Below, one piece after another: positions 24,542-33,846 of a DNA stretch of 64,000 bases (its first letter is position 1; each line of letters begins with the position of its first letter). Below the pieces are notes generated by a model, which saw nothing but the letters and a program-made list of their open reading frames with translations, ran no database searches and had not been told where the DNA came from. A program made the position numbers and the translations under genes. This stretch comes from JACMJL01 sp963791805 (lineage in GTDB: Bacteria > Bacillota > Clostridia > Clostridiales > Clostridiaceae), in the NCBI GenBank assembly GCA_963791805.1, contig CAWBTU010000006.1, forward strand, positions 806,001 through 870,000, written 5' to 3'.

Positions 24542-24738
24542 ATGCAACGAATACCACGGGCATAGCTTTACACCATTAACTTATAATAGATATTTTACAA
24601 CGTTGAAACAACTATAAGACACTTTTGAAATATATGTTTGGTATATTAACTATGGATTTTAAATATTCTGTGCACGAAATGAGGTTATAATCTGCTACTA
24701 TAGAAAGATTTAAATCATATATTGGGGATGATTACAAT

Positions 24739-25578
24739 ATGAGAATAGGGTACAACAAGAAAAGGATTGGATTTAAGTTAATTGTTTTGATAATTGTGTG
24801 TGGGGGGGTAGCTTTTGTTTGCACTGACTACTCAAGTAAAAAAAGTAAAGCAGATTTAGAGCCACCCAAAATTCAAGGCACTCATAATCAGACTGTTTAC
24901 ATAGGTGATACAATTTCCTATAAAAGAGGTGTAACTGTTACAGATAATGCAGATAAGGGTGCAAAACTACAGGTGGACAGCAGTGAGGTTAATCTGAAAA
25001 AAGCAGGCTTGTATTATGTAGTTTATAAGGCAAAAGATTCTTCTGGTAATACTAATACTGTAAAAACTACTGTTACCGTTATGGAAAAGTCAAAGGAAAC
25101 AGCAGAGGAGTCTTCTAGCAATAACCAGAAATTAGATAAGTTAGCAGATGATGTGCTTTCAATCATTATAAAAGAGGGCATGTCTAAAAAGGAAAAAGCA
25201 AAGGCAATCTACGAATGGAACAAAAATCATATTATTTATTCGGACAGTTCCGACAAATCAGATTGGGTTAAAGCTGCTATTCAGGGACTAACTTTAGGCT
25301 CAGGAGATTGCTTTGTTTATTTTTCAACTGCACAGGAACTACTGACTAGAGCAAGTATTCCAAATAAGAAAATTCAAAAGAGTGATGGACACCATTATTG
25401 GAATTTGGTAGATTATGGCCAAGGTTGGTATCACTTTGATACAACCCCACATAAGGGTGACACAGTGCCTTACAGTTTATTTATGCTAACGGATAATCAA
25501 CTAAAGGAATATTCAGAAAAAAATGATAACAGTCATACCTGGGATGCAACTAAATATCCTTCAACTCCACTAAAGTAG
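24739..25578 (+). CDS. membrane-anchored protein with Ig-like and transglutaminase-like domains
   Basis: Residues 11-29 form a signal anchor. Residues about 42-116 are a bacterial Ig-like domain of DUF5011 type (PPKIQGTHNQTVYIGD ... VTDNA ... KAKDSSGN). Residues about 130-279 are a transglutaminase-like fold with the expected triad: C191 in GDCFVYFS, H218/H219 in GHHYWNLV, and D234 in HFDTTP. It therefore acts outside the cell, as a protease, cross-linker or peptide-binding relative. It precedes the dlt-like operon by about 100 bp, but with its own leader. Confidence 0.82.
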   Translation: MRIGYNKKRIGFKLIVLIIVCGGVAFVCTDYSSKKSKADLEPPKIQGTHNQTVYIGDTISYKRGVTVTDNADKGAKLQVDSSEVNLKKAGLYYVVYKAKDSSGNTNTVKTTVTVMEKSKETAEESSSNNQKLDKLADDVLSIIIKEGMSKKEKAKAIYEWNKNHIIYSDSSDKSDWVKAAIQGLTLGSGDCFVYFSTAQELLTRASIPNKKIQKSDGHHYWNLVDYGQGWYHFDTTPHKGDTVPYSLFMLTDNQLKEYSEKNDNSHTWDATKYPSTPLK

Positions 25579-25683
25579 CTTCAAATAAATAACTAGTCAA
25601 TATGCTAGTCTATTTTGAATTGTTATTTACTTTTAGATTCCTAAAGTAAATATAATAATGTATTAGAAAAGAGCTGATTTTGA

Positions 25684-26400
25684 ATGAAACTAGGTGTAAT
25701 TGGTGGATTAGGTCCTATTGCTACAGCATATTTTTTAGAATTGATTATAAAAATGACAAAGGCACAGTGCGATGGTGATCATTTGGAAATGGTTATATAT
25801 AATTGTCCTTCTATTCCTGATCGTACTGATTATATATTAGGAAAATGTAAAGCTAGTCCTATTGTTCCAATTATGAATATTGGTAAGCAGCTTGTAGAAC
25901 AAAAAGTAGATTACATTGCAATTCCATGCATAACAGCTCATTGTTTTTATGATTCTTTGATTAAAGAAATTAAAGTGCCAATTATTAATATGGTGAGAGA
26001 AACTGCCCTATATTTAAAAGAAAATAAAATTAGCAAAGTAGGTATTTTAGCTACGGATGGAACAATTTCTAGCAAAATATTTGAAAAAGAATTAACTGTT
26101 GTAGGCATTAAGGTTGTTCTTCCTTCTAAAAAGTCACAGCAGGCTGTTATGGATTTGATTTATAAAGATATCAAGGCAGGAAAAACCGCTGACATGAGTA
26201 AGTTCACCTTTGCTTCTAAGGAATTAAGAGAAAATGGAGCTGAGGTAATTGTTTTAGGCTGCACGGAGTTATCCCTTATTAAAAGGGATTACCCCATTGG
26301 CCCAGATTACATAGATGTTTTGGAGGTGCTGGCAAAGGCTTGCATTCTTGCATGTGAGAAATCACTAAAAGGTGAATACAAATATTTAGAGGCAAAGTAA
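25684..26400 (+). CDS. aspartate/glutamate racemase family protein
   Basis: The 238-residue protein begins MKLGVIGGLGPIAT and has the two catalytic Cys of the family: C82 in AIPCITAH and C193 in VLGCTELSL. The usual Asn after the first Cys (PCNTAH) is Ile here, so the substrate may be unusual. Such enzymes interconvert L- and D-Asp or Glu, or broader amino acids, without cofactor. It is the first gene of a tight operon (11 bases to the next gene) with dlt-like enzymes. This suggests it supplies a D-amino acid to them, which is an inference. Confidence 0.87.
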   Translation: MKLGVIGGLGPIATAYFLELIIKMTKAQCDGDHLEMVIYNCPSIPDRTDYILGKCKASPIVPIMNIGKQLVEQKVDYIAIPCITAHCFYDSLIKEIKVPIINMVRETALYLKENKISKVGILATDGTISSKIFEKELTVVGIKVVLPSKKSQQAVMDLIYKDIKAGKTADMSKFTFASKELRENGAEVIVLGCTELSLIKRDYPIGPDYIDVLEVLAKACILACEKSLKGEYKYLEAK

Positions 26401-26410
26401 GGAGATAATT

Positions 26411-27934
26411 ATGCAATATAATGTTTTGGAGTATTTGGAACATACAGTAAGGAAGCTTCCTAATAAAATCGCTTATGCAAATGAGCAATTTAGTATTACT
26501 TTTCAAGAAGTATATGACGAGGGGAGAGCAATCGGTACCTTTTTAAATAGAGAGGGAATTTATAAACAGCCTGTGGTTGTGTTTATGGACAAGCATCCAA
26601 AGGCAATAGTAGCATTTTATGGGGTGGTATATGGAGGAAACTATTATGTACCTATTGATGAAGAGATGCCACTACTTCGAATTGAATTAATATTAAAAAA
26701 CTTGAATCCAAAGGCCATTATTTGTGATGAAAAATATAAAAGCCTTGTGGAAACCCTTGACTATACTGGAGCTGTATATATTTATGATGAAATAAAAGGT
26801 ACAAGCATTGAGGAGTCTGTGATAAGTAAAGTTCGAGATGCTGCCATAGATACAGATCCTATTTATATTGTATTTACATCAGGTTCAACTGGTATTCCCA
26901 AAGGAGTTGTGGCATGTCACCGTTCAGTAATTGATTATACGGAAAGTTTATCAGAGGTTTTAGGCTTCAATGAAAATACAATCTTTGGCAATCAATCTCC
27001 TTTATACTTCGATGCTTGTTTAAAGGAACTATATCCAACCTTAAAATTTGGAGCAACAACTTATATTATTCCAAAGAGGTTATTTATGTTCCCTATTAAA
27101 TTAGTAGAGTTCTTAAATGAATATGAAATAAATACAGTATGCTGGGTAGTTTCAGCTTTAACTATGATTTCTGCCTTTGGAGCAATTCCTAAGGTAGTTC
27201 CTAAATATTTACATACTATTGCCTTCGGAAGTGAGGTTTTTCCAATTAAGCAGTTTAATATTTGGCGAAAAACCCTGCCAAGTGCTAAATTTGTAAACTT
27301 ATATGGACCCACTGAGGCAACAGGTATGTGTTGCTATTTTGAAGTAAATCGTGCTTTTGAAGAAGGCGAGGTTATACCTATTGGACGGCCCTTTAAAAAT
27401 ACAGAAATTATATTATTAGACAAGGAGAATAACATGCCATCTATAGGTGAAATGGGGGAAATTTGTGTTAGAGGTACATCCCTTACTTTAGGATATTATA
27501 ATTCCTTTGAAAAAACTCACCAGGTATTTGTTCAAAATCCTTTAAATCATGTTTACCCAGAGCTTATCTACCGAACCGGTGACCTTGGAAAATATAATGA
27601 AGATGGAGAATTAATCTTTGTCTCGCGTAAAGATTATCAAATTAAACATATGGGTCATCGCATTGAACTAGCAGAAATTGAAGTTAATGTAAATATGATA
27701 GAAGGCATAAAAAGTTCCTGCTGTATTTATTACAAAGAGAAAGAAAAAATTGTACTTTACTATGTAGGGGAAATAAGCACAAATACAGTTATAACTAGCT
27801 TGAAGCAAAGATTACCAAGATATATGCTCCCAAGCTATATTGAAGTTTTGGAGACTATGCCTTTAACGGCAAATGGAAAAATTGATAGAGTTTATTTAAG
27901 AGAAAAAATAAGTTGTATGAAAAGGAAGAGATAA
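26411..27934 (+). CDS. amino-acid adenylation enzyme, DltA-like (AMP-binding)
   Basis: The 507-residue enzyme has the ANL-superfamily motifs in order: YIVFTSGSTGIPKGVV (P-loop), FDACLKELYP, NLYGPTEATG, YRTGDLGKYNEDGEL, KHMGHRIELAEIE and the final LTANGKIDR with the catalytic Lys. The Asp of FDACLKE sits where NRPS and DltA enzymes bind the substrate amino group, so an amino acid is the likely substrate. The pocket around it differs from the DltA pattern I know (FDLSVMD), so D-alanine should not be assumed. Its carrier protein is encoded 4 bases downstream. Confidence 0.88.
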   Translation: MQYNVLEYLEHTVRKLPNKIAYANEQFSITFQEVYDEGRAIGTFLNREGIYKQPVVVFMDKHPKAIVAFYGVVYGGNYYVPIDEEMPLLRIELILKNLNPKAIICDEKYKSLVETLDYTGAVYIYDEIKGTSIEESVISKVRDAAIDTDPIYIVFTSGSTGIPKGVVACHRSVIDYTESLSEVLGFNENTIFGNQSPLYFDACLKELYPTLKFGATTYIIPKRLFMFPIKLVEFLNEYEINTVCWVVSALTMISAFGAIPKVVPKYLHTIAFGSEVFPIKQFNIWRKTLPSAKFVNLYGPTEATGMCCYFEVNRAFEEGEVIPIGRPFKNTEIILLDKENNMPSIGEMGEICVRGTSLTLGYYNSFEKTHQVFVQNPLNHVYPELIYRTGDLGKYNEDGELIFVSRKDYQIKHMGHRIELAEIEVNVNMIEGIKSSCCIYYKEKEKIVLYYVGEISTNTVITSLKQRLPRYMLPSYIEVLETMPLTANGKIDRVYLREKISCMKRKR

Positions 27935-27937
27935 AAT

Positions 27938-28168
27938 ATGGAAATTTTATTGAAAATTTTAAAAGACTTGCATCCTGATATTGATTTTGAAACTTGTGAT
28001 AACCTGGTTGACACCCATGTGTTAGATTCCTTTGATATTATAATGGTTATTACTGAAATTAGTACTGAGTTCGATGTTTATATACCTGCAGAAGAAATAA
28101 TACCAGAAAATTTTAATTCTGCAAAGGCTTTATATGCTCTAATTGAACGTTTACTAGATGAAGATTAA
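27938..28168 (+). CDS. acyl/aminoacyl carrier protein, DltC-like
   Basis: This 76-residue acidic protein has the phosphopantetheine site in THVLDSFDIIMVI, with S31 as the attachment residue. Length and charge fit DltC. It would be loaded by the adenylation enzyme upstream and unloaded by the MBOAT protein downstream. Confidence 0.88.
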   Translation: MEILLKILKDLHPDIDFETCDNLVDTHVLDSFDIIMVITEISTEFDVYIPAEEIIPENFNSAKALYALIERLLDED

Positions 28169-28180
28169 CAGGGGGCCTCT

Positions 28181-29773
28181 ATGCTTTTTACATCATATAC
28201 TTTTATAGTTTTTTTAATTTTATTATTTATAATTTATTATCTAATTCCTAAAAAGTATCAGTGGATGCTGTTACTTGGAGCAAGCTACTCCTTTTATGCT
28301 TTTGCAGGAGTAAAGTACTTATTCTATATTTTACTTACAACTATTTCAACTTATGTGGTTAGTAGAAAAATCGGTAACCTACAGGAAGTTCAGTCTGAGT
28401 ATATTACCAAGCACAAGAAAGAGTTGTCAAGGGAAGAAAAAAAGGATTATAAGGCTTCTATGAAATCTAAACAGTGGAAGTGGACGCTACTTTGTTTAGT
28501 CCTGAATTTTGGAGTTTTAGCTGCCATAAAGTATACAAACTTTTTTATAGAAAATGTTAATTACATTTCAAGAGCCTCTGGTAGTAGAGGTCAGTTATCC
28601 TTTTGGAAGCTTGCACTACCAATGGGTATCTCCTTTTACACCTTCCAAACTATGGGATATATTATGGATGTTTATAGAGGCAAATATCCTCCAGAAAGGA
28701 ATATTTGCAAACTGGCCTTATTTGTATCTTTTTTTCCTCAGATGGTTCAAGGACCTATTAGTAGATTTGATGATTTATCCAAGAGCCTTTTTAAAGAACA
28801 TGCTTTTGATGGCAGAAATGTTAGCTTTGGTCTGCAAAGGATAATGTGGGGGTATTTTAAAAAAGTCATTATTGCTGACCGTATTTTAGTGGCGGTTAAT
28901 ACTATAATTTTAAATTCTGATAAATATCAAGGAGCCTTTGTGTTTGTTGGTATGCTTTTTTATGCCTTTGAACTTTATGCGGATTTTACTGGTGGAATCG
29001 ATATAACCATTGGTATTGCAGAAGTCTTAGGGGTTAATGTTAAGGAAAACTTTCATAGACCTTATTTCTCAAAAAATATAATAGAATACTGGAGAAGGTG
29101 GCATATTTCAATGGGTACCTGGTTTAAGGATTATCTATTTTATCCCCTTTCTGTATGCAAACCTATGTTAAATTTATCAAAGTTTTCTAGAAAGCATTTT
29201 GGGGATGCAATAGGAAAGCGTGTACCAGTATACCTTTCCACATTAATAGTTTGGTTTTGTACTGGTTTTTGGCATGGTGCCAATTGGAACTTTATTGTAT
29301 GGGGCACTATGAATGGCGTTGTTATTATAATATCCCTTGAAGGTGAGCCTTTTTATAAGTGGTTTCATAATAAATTTCCTGTTAAGGATACCTTTGCCTT
29401 CAGATTGTTTCAGGTGCTACGAACTTTATTGTTAATGAGCTCTTTAAGACTTTTTGATTGCTATAGAGATGTACCATTAACCTTTAAAATGTTTGGGACA
29501 ATGTTTACTAATTTTAATATTGGTGAATTATTCAATGGGTCTTTAATGAAGCTAGGCTTATCCGGTGCTGATTATATAGTGCTTATAATTGCTCTTCTTA
29601 TTTTAATTACTGTTAGTTTAATTCAAAGAAGTGGAAGTGTAAGAGGTAAGCTTGCAGAAAAGCCGCTGGTTTTCCGTTACTTTGTGACTTATGCCCTCTT
29701 TATTTCCATTCTGATATTTGGAGCTTATGGGGTAGGATATGACTCCAGTCAATTTATTTACAATCAGTTCTAG
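28181..29773 (+). CDS. MBOAT family O-acyltransferase (DltB/AlgI-like)
   Basis: The 530-residue protein has about ten or more membrane segments and the MBOAT landmarks LALPMGISFYTFQTMGY, WRRWHISMGTWFKDYLFYP (H308) and the catalytic His in FWHGANWNFIVWG (H365). It should move the activated group from the carrier protein across the membrane to an outer acceptor. At 530 residues it is longer than typical DltB (near 400) and nearer AlgI/PatA-like MBOATs. An insert of about 45 charged residues follows the third segment (about 65-100). Confidence 0.9.
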   Translation: MLFTSYTFIVFLILLFIIYYLIPKKYQWMLLLGASYSFYAFAGVKYLFYILLTTISTYVVSRKIGNLQEVQSEYITKHKKELSREEKKDYKASMKSKQWKWTLLCLVLNFGVLAAIKYTNFFIENVNYISRASGSRGQLSFWKLALPMGISFYTFQTMGYIMDVYRGKYPPERNICKLALFVSFFPQMVQGPISRFDDLSKSLFKEHAFDGRNVSFGLQRIMWGYFKKVIIADRILVAVNTIILNSDKYQGAFVFVGMLFYAFELYADFTGGIDITIGIAEVLGVNVKENFHRPYFSKNIIEYWRRWHISMGTWFKDYLFYPLSVCKPMLNLSKFSRKHFGDAIGKRVPVYLSTLIVWFCTGFWHGANWNFIVWGTMNGVVIIISLEGEPFYKWFHNKFPVKDTFAFRLFQVLRTLLLMSSLRLFDCYRDVPLTFKMFGTMFTNFNIGELFNGSLMKLGLSGADYIVLIIALLILITVSLIQRSGSVRGKLAEKPLVFRYFVTYALFISILIFGAYGVGYDSSQFIYNQF

Positions 29774-29782
29774 GAGGATATT

Positions 29783-30853
29783 ATGAAAAACAAGAAAGTT
29801 CTCATCGGTTTTTTGACAGGGTGTCTTATATTGTTAAGTCTATACATATTACAACGGCTACTCACACCAAAATATATGTCAGGAGTTGTAGAAGGTTCTT
29901 TAATCGAAGAGTATTATAAAGAAAAATCACACCATGATGTTGTCCTTATTGGAGATTGCGAAGTTTATGAGAATATATCTCCAATTACCTTATGGCAAAA
30001 GTATGGTATAACTAGTTACATTCGCGGCAGTGCCCAGCAATTAATCTGGCAATCCTATTATCTATTGGAAGAAACCTTAAAATATGAAAAACCTAAGGTT
30101 GTAGTATTTAATGTATTGTCCATGAAATATAATGAGCCACAAAAAGAAGCTTATAATCGAATGACCTTAGATGGTATGAAAATGTCATCTACAAAGTTAA
30201 AGTCTGTAAAGGCATCTAGTATGAAAGATGAAAATATGGCAGACTATTTGTTTCCAATACTTAGATATCACTCCAGATGGAGTCAACTGAAGGAAGATGA
30301 CTTTAAATACCTATTTAATAAGGACAAGATATCACATAATGGATATTATATGAGGGCAGATGTTAGGCCCGCAAACACCTTTCCAAAGGCACCGGTTTTA
30401 GGAGATTATCAATTTGGGAAAAACTCCTATGACTATCTAGATCGCATGGTAAAGCTATGCAAAGAAAATAATATTAAATTAATATTGATAAAAGCACCAA
30501 CTTTATACCCTTATTGGTACCCACAGTGGGACACTCAAATAGAGGAGTACTCAAAAAAACATGATGTAAAGTACATAAATTTTCTTAAAACTGCAGACAA
30601 AAACGGCATTGATTATAAAAAGGATACTTATGATGGGGGACTGCATTTGAACGTGTCTGGAGCAGAAAAATTGGCAGATTACTTTGGAAGCATTCTAAGT
30701 AAAGAATATAAATTAGAAGATCATAGAAATGATGAAAAGCTTAATAAAATCTGGGAGAAGAAAATGGACTTTTATAATGAAAAGAAAAAACAGCAATACG
30801 ATGAGATTAGAAAATATGGACATTTACTAAAGGTAGGTGGACAAGTTAAATAA
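29783..30853 (+). CDS. DltD/AlgJ-like SGNH-fold protein with Cys at the nucleophile position
   Basis: After an N-terminal membrane anchor (residues 7-25) the protein has an SGNH-type domain: VVLIGDCEVYENISP near residue 59 (block I), FNVLSMKYNE (block II-like), KLILIKAPT, and DGGLHLNVSGAEKLADYF with D284 and H288 (block V). The nucleophile, normally Ser in GDS or GSS, is Cys59. It would work outside the membrane with the MBOAT protein in placing the group on its acceptor. The gene order A-C-B-D differs from classical dltABCD. Confidence 0.8.
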   Translation: MKNKKVLIGFLTGCLILLSLYILQRLLTPKYMSGVVEGSLIEEYYKEKSHHDVVLIGDCEVYENISPITLWQKYGITSYIRGSAQQLIWQSYYLLEETLKYEKPKVVVFNVLSMKYNEPQKEAYNRMTLDGMKMSSTKLKSVKASSMKDENMADYLFPILRYHSRWSQLKEDDFKYLFNKDKISHNGYYMRADVRPANTFPKAPVLGDYQFGKNSYDYLDRMVKLCKENNIKLILIKAPTLYPYWYPQWDTQIEEYSKKHDVKYINFLKTADKNGIDYKKDTYDGGLHLNVSGAEKLADYFGSILSKEYKLEDHRNDEKLNKIWEKKMDFYNEKKKQQYDEIRKYGHLLKVGGQVK

Positions 30854-30892
30854 GATTAACTGATATTTAGTTTTATTGGAGGAGAAACAAGA

Positions 30893-31390
30893 ATGAAGAT
30901 GAAGAAATTAAATTTTATATTTATAATACTAATTATATTTTTAGTTGGCTGCGGCAATGGGAAAAGCGTAACCAAAGCAGCCGGAAAAGCTACAGGATAT
31001 TCATTTGAAAGTAAAGGGATTACTATTGCTATGAAGGATAAAGTAGCTCCTATTTTGAAAAAACTAGGTAAAGAAAATGATTATTTTGAAGCTGATAGCT
31101 GTGCATTTCAAGGTAAGGAGAAGACTTACACCTACAATGGATTTGAACTTCATACTTACGAAAAGAACAAGGTTGACTATGTGGCCTCTATTGATTTTTT
31201 AGATGATACTGTTTCAACTAAAGAAGGGATTAGTCTAGCTTCAAATTTAGAGGACGTGTTAAAGGCATATGGTAATAAATATACTGAAAAATCTGGAGTA
31301 TATACATATGTGAAAGATAAAGTTAAGCTGATTATTACTATTAATAATCAAAAAGTAGAAGAAATTAAATATGTAGCAATTGAGGAATAA
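30893..31390 (+). CDS. lipoprotein, last gene of the dlt-like operon
   Basis: TTGGAGGAGAAACAAG precedes the ATG. The 165-residue protein has a signal peptide ending in the lipobox LVGC (Cys20) and is then exported and lipid-anchored. The mature part has no family I recognise; two repeats of a GxSLxxxxxDVLKAYGN-like pattern suggest a small alpha/beta fold. It is probably co-transcribed, 39 bases after the SGNH gene. Confidence 0.75.
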   Translation: MKMKKLNFIFIILIIFLVGCGNGKSVTKAAGKATGYSFESKGITIAMKDKVAPILKKLGKENDYFEADSCAFQGKEKTYTYNGFELHTYEKNKVDYVASIDFLDDTVSTKEGISLASNLEDVLKAYGNKYTEKSGVYTYVKDKVKLIITINNQKVEEIKYVAIEE

Positions 31391-31651
31391 ATAATTCCAA
31401 GCATCCCGGAGGTTCTGAAGTTTTCATCTATGTAAGAATTATGCATAAAAAGGTCAGTACCTTGTAAAAAATAGCAGCTAAACTAGAGTGTGATTGCTCT
31501 AGTTCTTTTATTTTAACGAAAATAACAAGAACATAAGCAAGTTTAACACTTAATAAATTTATTCAATCTTCTACATTCTCTTTGGTATTGCTACATCAGC
31601 CTTTTGGAGATTATTACGGTGTTTCTCGTGCCTTAGAGGAGCTGTATTAAT
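31391..31651 (+). other. intergenic region with a trailer fragment and repeated terminator
   Basis: It holds a partial trailer (CCCGGAGGTTCTGAAGTTTTC), the CTAGAG terminator, and a tail resembling trailer pieces (TTTCTCGTGCC TTAGAGGAGC). No gene is visible. Confidence 0.45.
31480..31510 (+). terminator. CTAGAG-family repeated terminator after the dlt-like operon
   Basis: AAACTAGAG ... CTCTAGTTCTTTTA. Confidence 0.65.
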
Positions 31652-32266
31652 CTATTCTCCCCAATTCATCTGGTTATCAGGAATCCCAAGTTTACGACAT
31701 TCCTCACACATCCTCTCTTTTTCTTCAATATTCCCGATTTTATACTTAAGCACCCTGTCCCGGAAAACAATGATTTTTGTATTTTCACATTTCATATCAA
31801 CAAACCAGTTAACGCCACCGTCATTGCCAAGAACTGCTTTTGATATTTGCTCAGGAAAATCCAGTTGACTTGAAGTAAAATAGAGAACTGTCCAGTACTT
31901 TGGTGTGCTATTAGTCTTCCAAAGTTCAACTTTATTTATAGATACATAGTCCAATATTAATTCATCCGCAATGCTTTCCTTTATGATTACTCCTTCATAC
32001 ACTCCAATATCATTGTTATCACAATTAGCACTTCCACAAGAAGAAACTTCTTTTGTTACATTAATTTCTAATTCATCTTTTAATAATACATCTATGGATA
32101 TTCTAAAAAGTCTGCTTAATATTATTAGTTTTTCAGTTTCTGGTAACGCAATATCTGCTTCCCATTTTGAGATTGCCTGCCTGCTGACATTGCACTCCTC
32201 TGCCAATTTTTCTTGAGAATAGCCGCTATTTTTTCTTAATAGTTGTATTTTTTCTGATAATTTCAC
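31652..32266 (-). CDS. XRE family transcriptional regulator
   Basis: The GTG at 32266, 9 bases after GGAGG, gives 204 residues. Residues about 3-60 are a Cro/C1 helix-turn-helix (NSGYSQEKLAEECNVSRQAI, KWEADIALPETEKLI). The C-terminal 130 residues contain CGSANCDNND and a CEECRKLG near the end and match no domain I know; paired Cys may bind metal. It is divergent from the Y-family polymerase gene. Confidence 0.82.
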   Translation of the reverse strand: MKLSEKIQLLRKNSGYSQEKLAEECNVSRQAISKWEADIALPETEKLIILSRLFRISIDVLLKDELEINVTKEVSSCGSANCDNNDIGVYEGVIIKESIADELILDYVSINKVELWKTNSTPKYWTVLYFTSSQLDFPEQISKAVLGNDGGVNWFVDMKCENTKIIVFRDRVLKYKIGNIEEKERMCEECRKLGIPDNQMNWGE

Positions 32267-32580
32267 TCTCAAATTCCTCCTTCTTTTGGAATTAGTTTAT
32301 CAATGATTTAATTCAAATGCTACCACTTACAAGTTTCTTTTTTGCAACCAGCAGTTACCTGTTATTTAAATATACATTAGCATATCTCTAATTTAGATTG
32401 TAAATAATTTTAATTCATATGAATTCACATAAAATTTTTTGAAAGTATTTCTATGTAATTACTATTGCTTCATATAAAAATTTAAAAAACCACTTATAAA
32501 AAATTAAAATATAGGATATAATAAACACAAACAATAGTTCGTATAATTAAATTAAGATAGTAAAAAGAGGTTGATAATTT
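32267..32580 (+). other. divergent promoter region
   Basis: The region is very A+T-rich. TATAAT-like boxes at about 32516 and 32541 suit the polymerase gene. I see no convincing operator or LexA site. Confidence 0.4.
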
Positions 32581-33831
32581 ATGAGTAATTTAATTTTCCA
32601 TATTGATGCTAACAGTGCTTATCTATCATGGGAGGCAACTTATAGACTTCAGCAAGGAGAAAAATTGGATTTAAGAACAATTGCATCTGTAGTAGGTGGG
32701 AATGAGGAGTCCAGACACGGTATAGTTTTGACAAAATCAATTTCTGCTAAGCAGTATAATATTCAAACAGGAGAAACTCTGCATAATGCAAGAATAAAAT
32801 GTCCTGATTTAGTAATTGTTCCACCTAGATATTGGCTTTATATGCAATGTAGTTCGGCAATGCATGAAATATTGCTTGAATATACACCGAATATACAAAG
32901 ATTTTCAGTGGATGAAAGCTTTTTGAATTTCTCTGATATGGAGAATCTATATCCAGATTATATGATTCTAGCAGAGACTATAAAGGAAAGGATAAAGAAG
33001 GAGCTTGGGTTTACAGTAAATATAGGGATATCAAATAACAAACTACTAGCAAAGGTTGCTTCAGATTTAAAAAAACCGGACAGAATACATACACTTTTTC
33101 CTCATGAAATTAAAAGTAAAATGTGGCCCTTACCAGTGGAAGATTTATTTATGGTTGGTAGAGCTACAGCACCTAAATTACATAATCTAAATATCAATAC
33201 CATAGGGGATTTAGCAAATTATGATGTGGAAATTTTAAGAAATAAACTAAAGAGCCATGGACAAGTGATTTGGAACTATGCTAATGGAATAGACTTTTCA
33301 GAAGTTAGAAAGAGTAATGTTATTGAAATGAAAGGTATAGGTAATTCTACAACTATAGCTTTTGATGTTGAAGATACGGAAACCGCCCATAAAGTGTTAC
33401 TTTCTTTATGTGAAACTGTAACCATGAGATTAAGAGATTCACAAAATTGTTGCAATGTAGTTTCAGTAAGTATAAGAGGAAGTGATTTAGTTTTTTATTC
33501 TCGTCAAAAGAAATTAAGTGTTGCCACGGACTCAACAAGAAAGATATATGAAGTTGTTTGCTATCTATTTGATAATGTATGGAAAGGTAACCCAATAAGA
33601 CATTTAGGCGTACATATAACAGATTTTTGTGGAAATGACTTTTACCAATGCGCTTTATTAGACAATTTTAATTATGAAAAGGATAGAAGAATAAATAAAA
33701 CAGTAGATGCAATTAGATTAAAATATGGATCCAAAGCTGTTGTTAAATCATGTTTTCTTCATTCAGGTTTAAGTCCTATGTGTGGTGGCATAGGAGAAGA
33801 GGACTATCCTTTAATGAGTTCTATGTTATAG
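32581..33831 (+). CDS. Y-family DNA polymerase (Pol IV / UmuC-like)
   Basis: The 416-residue enzyme has the Y-family active site: D9 in HIDANSAYLSWEA and D111-E112 in FSVDESFLNF, then INIGISNNKLLAKVASDLKKP-like palm/thumb sequence, a helix-hairpin-helix region (LFMVGRATAPKLHNLNINTI) and a little-finger domain. It carries out translesion synthesis. No beta-clamp motif is obvious at the C-terminus, where the sequence ends with a Cys- and Gly-rich stretch instead. AAGAGGTTG precedes the ATG; the small gene downstream starts 15 bases later. Confidence 0.9.
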   Translation: MSNLIFHIDANSAYLSWEATYRLQQGEKLDLRTIASVVGGNEESRHGIVLTKSISAKQYNIQTGETLHNARIKCPDLVIVPPRYWLYMQCSSAMHEILLEYTPNIQRFSVDESFLNFSDMENLYPDYMILAETIKERIKKELGFTVNIGISNNKLLAKVASDLKKPDRIHTLFPHEIKSKMWPLPVEDLFMVGRATAPKLHNLNINTIGDLANYDVEILRNKLKSHGQVIWNYANGIDFSEVRKSNVIEMKGIGNSTTIAFDVEDTETAHKVLLSLCETVTMRLRDSQNCCNVVSVSIRGSDLVFYSRQKKLSVATDSTRKIYEVVCYLFDNVWKGNPIRHLGVHITDFCGNDFYQCALLDNFNYEKDRRINKTVDAIRLKYGSKAVVKSCFLHSGLSPMCGGIGEEDYPLMSSML

Positions 33832-33846
33832 AGGAGGAGGGTGTAT

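Larger units (their letters stand above)
24235..24738 (+). other. intergenic region, two terminators, no gene
   Basis: The stretch has a terminator for the chemoreceptor (24263-24300), a partial trailer (about 24470-24500), a second terminator-like hairpin (24510-24541), and A+T-rich promoter sequence before the next gene. Confidence 0.5.

Noticed and set aside
25684..31390. Calling the operon dltABCD
   Set aside because: Gene order, the racemase, the long MBOAT and the Cys in the SGNH protein differ from true dlt, so the symbols were not used.
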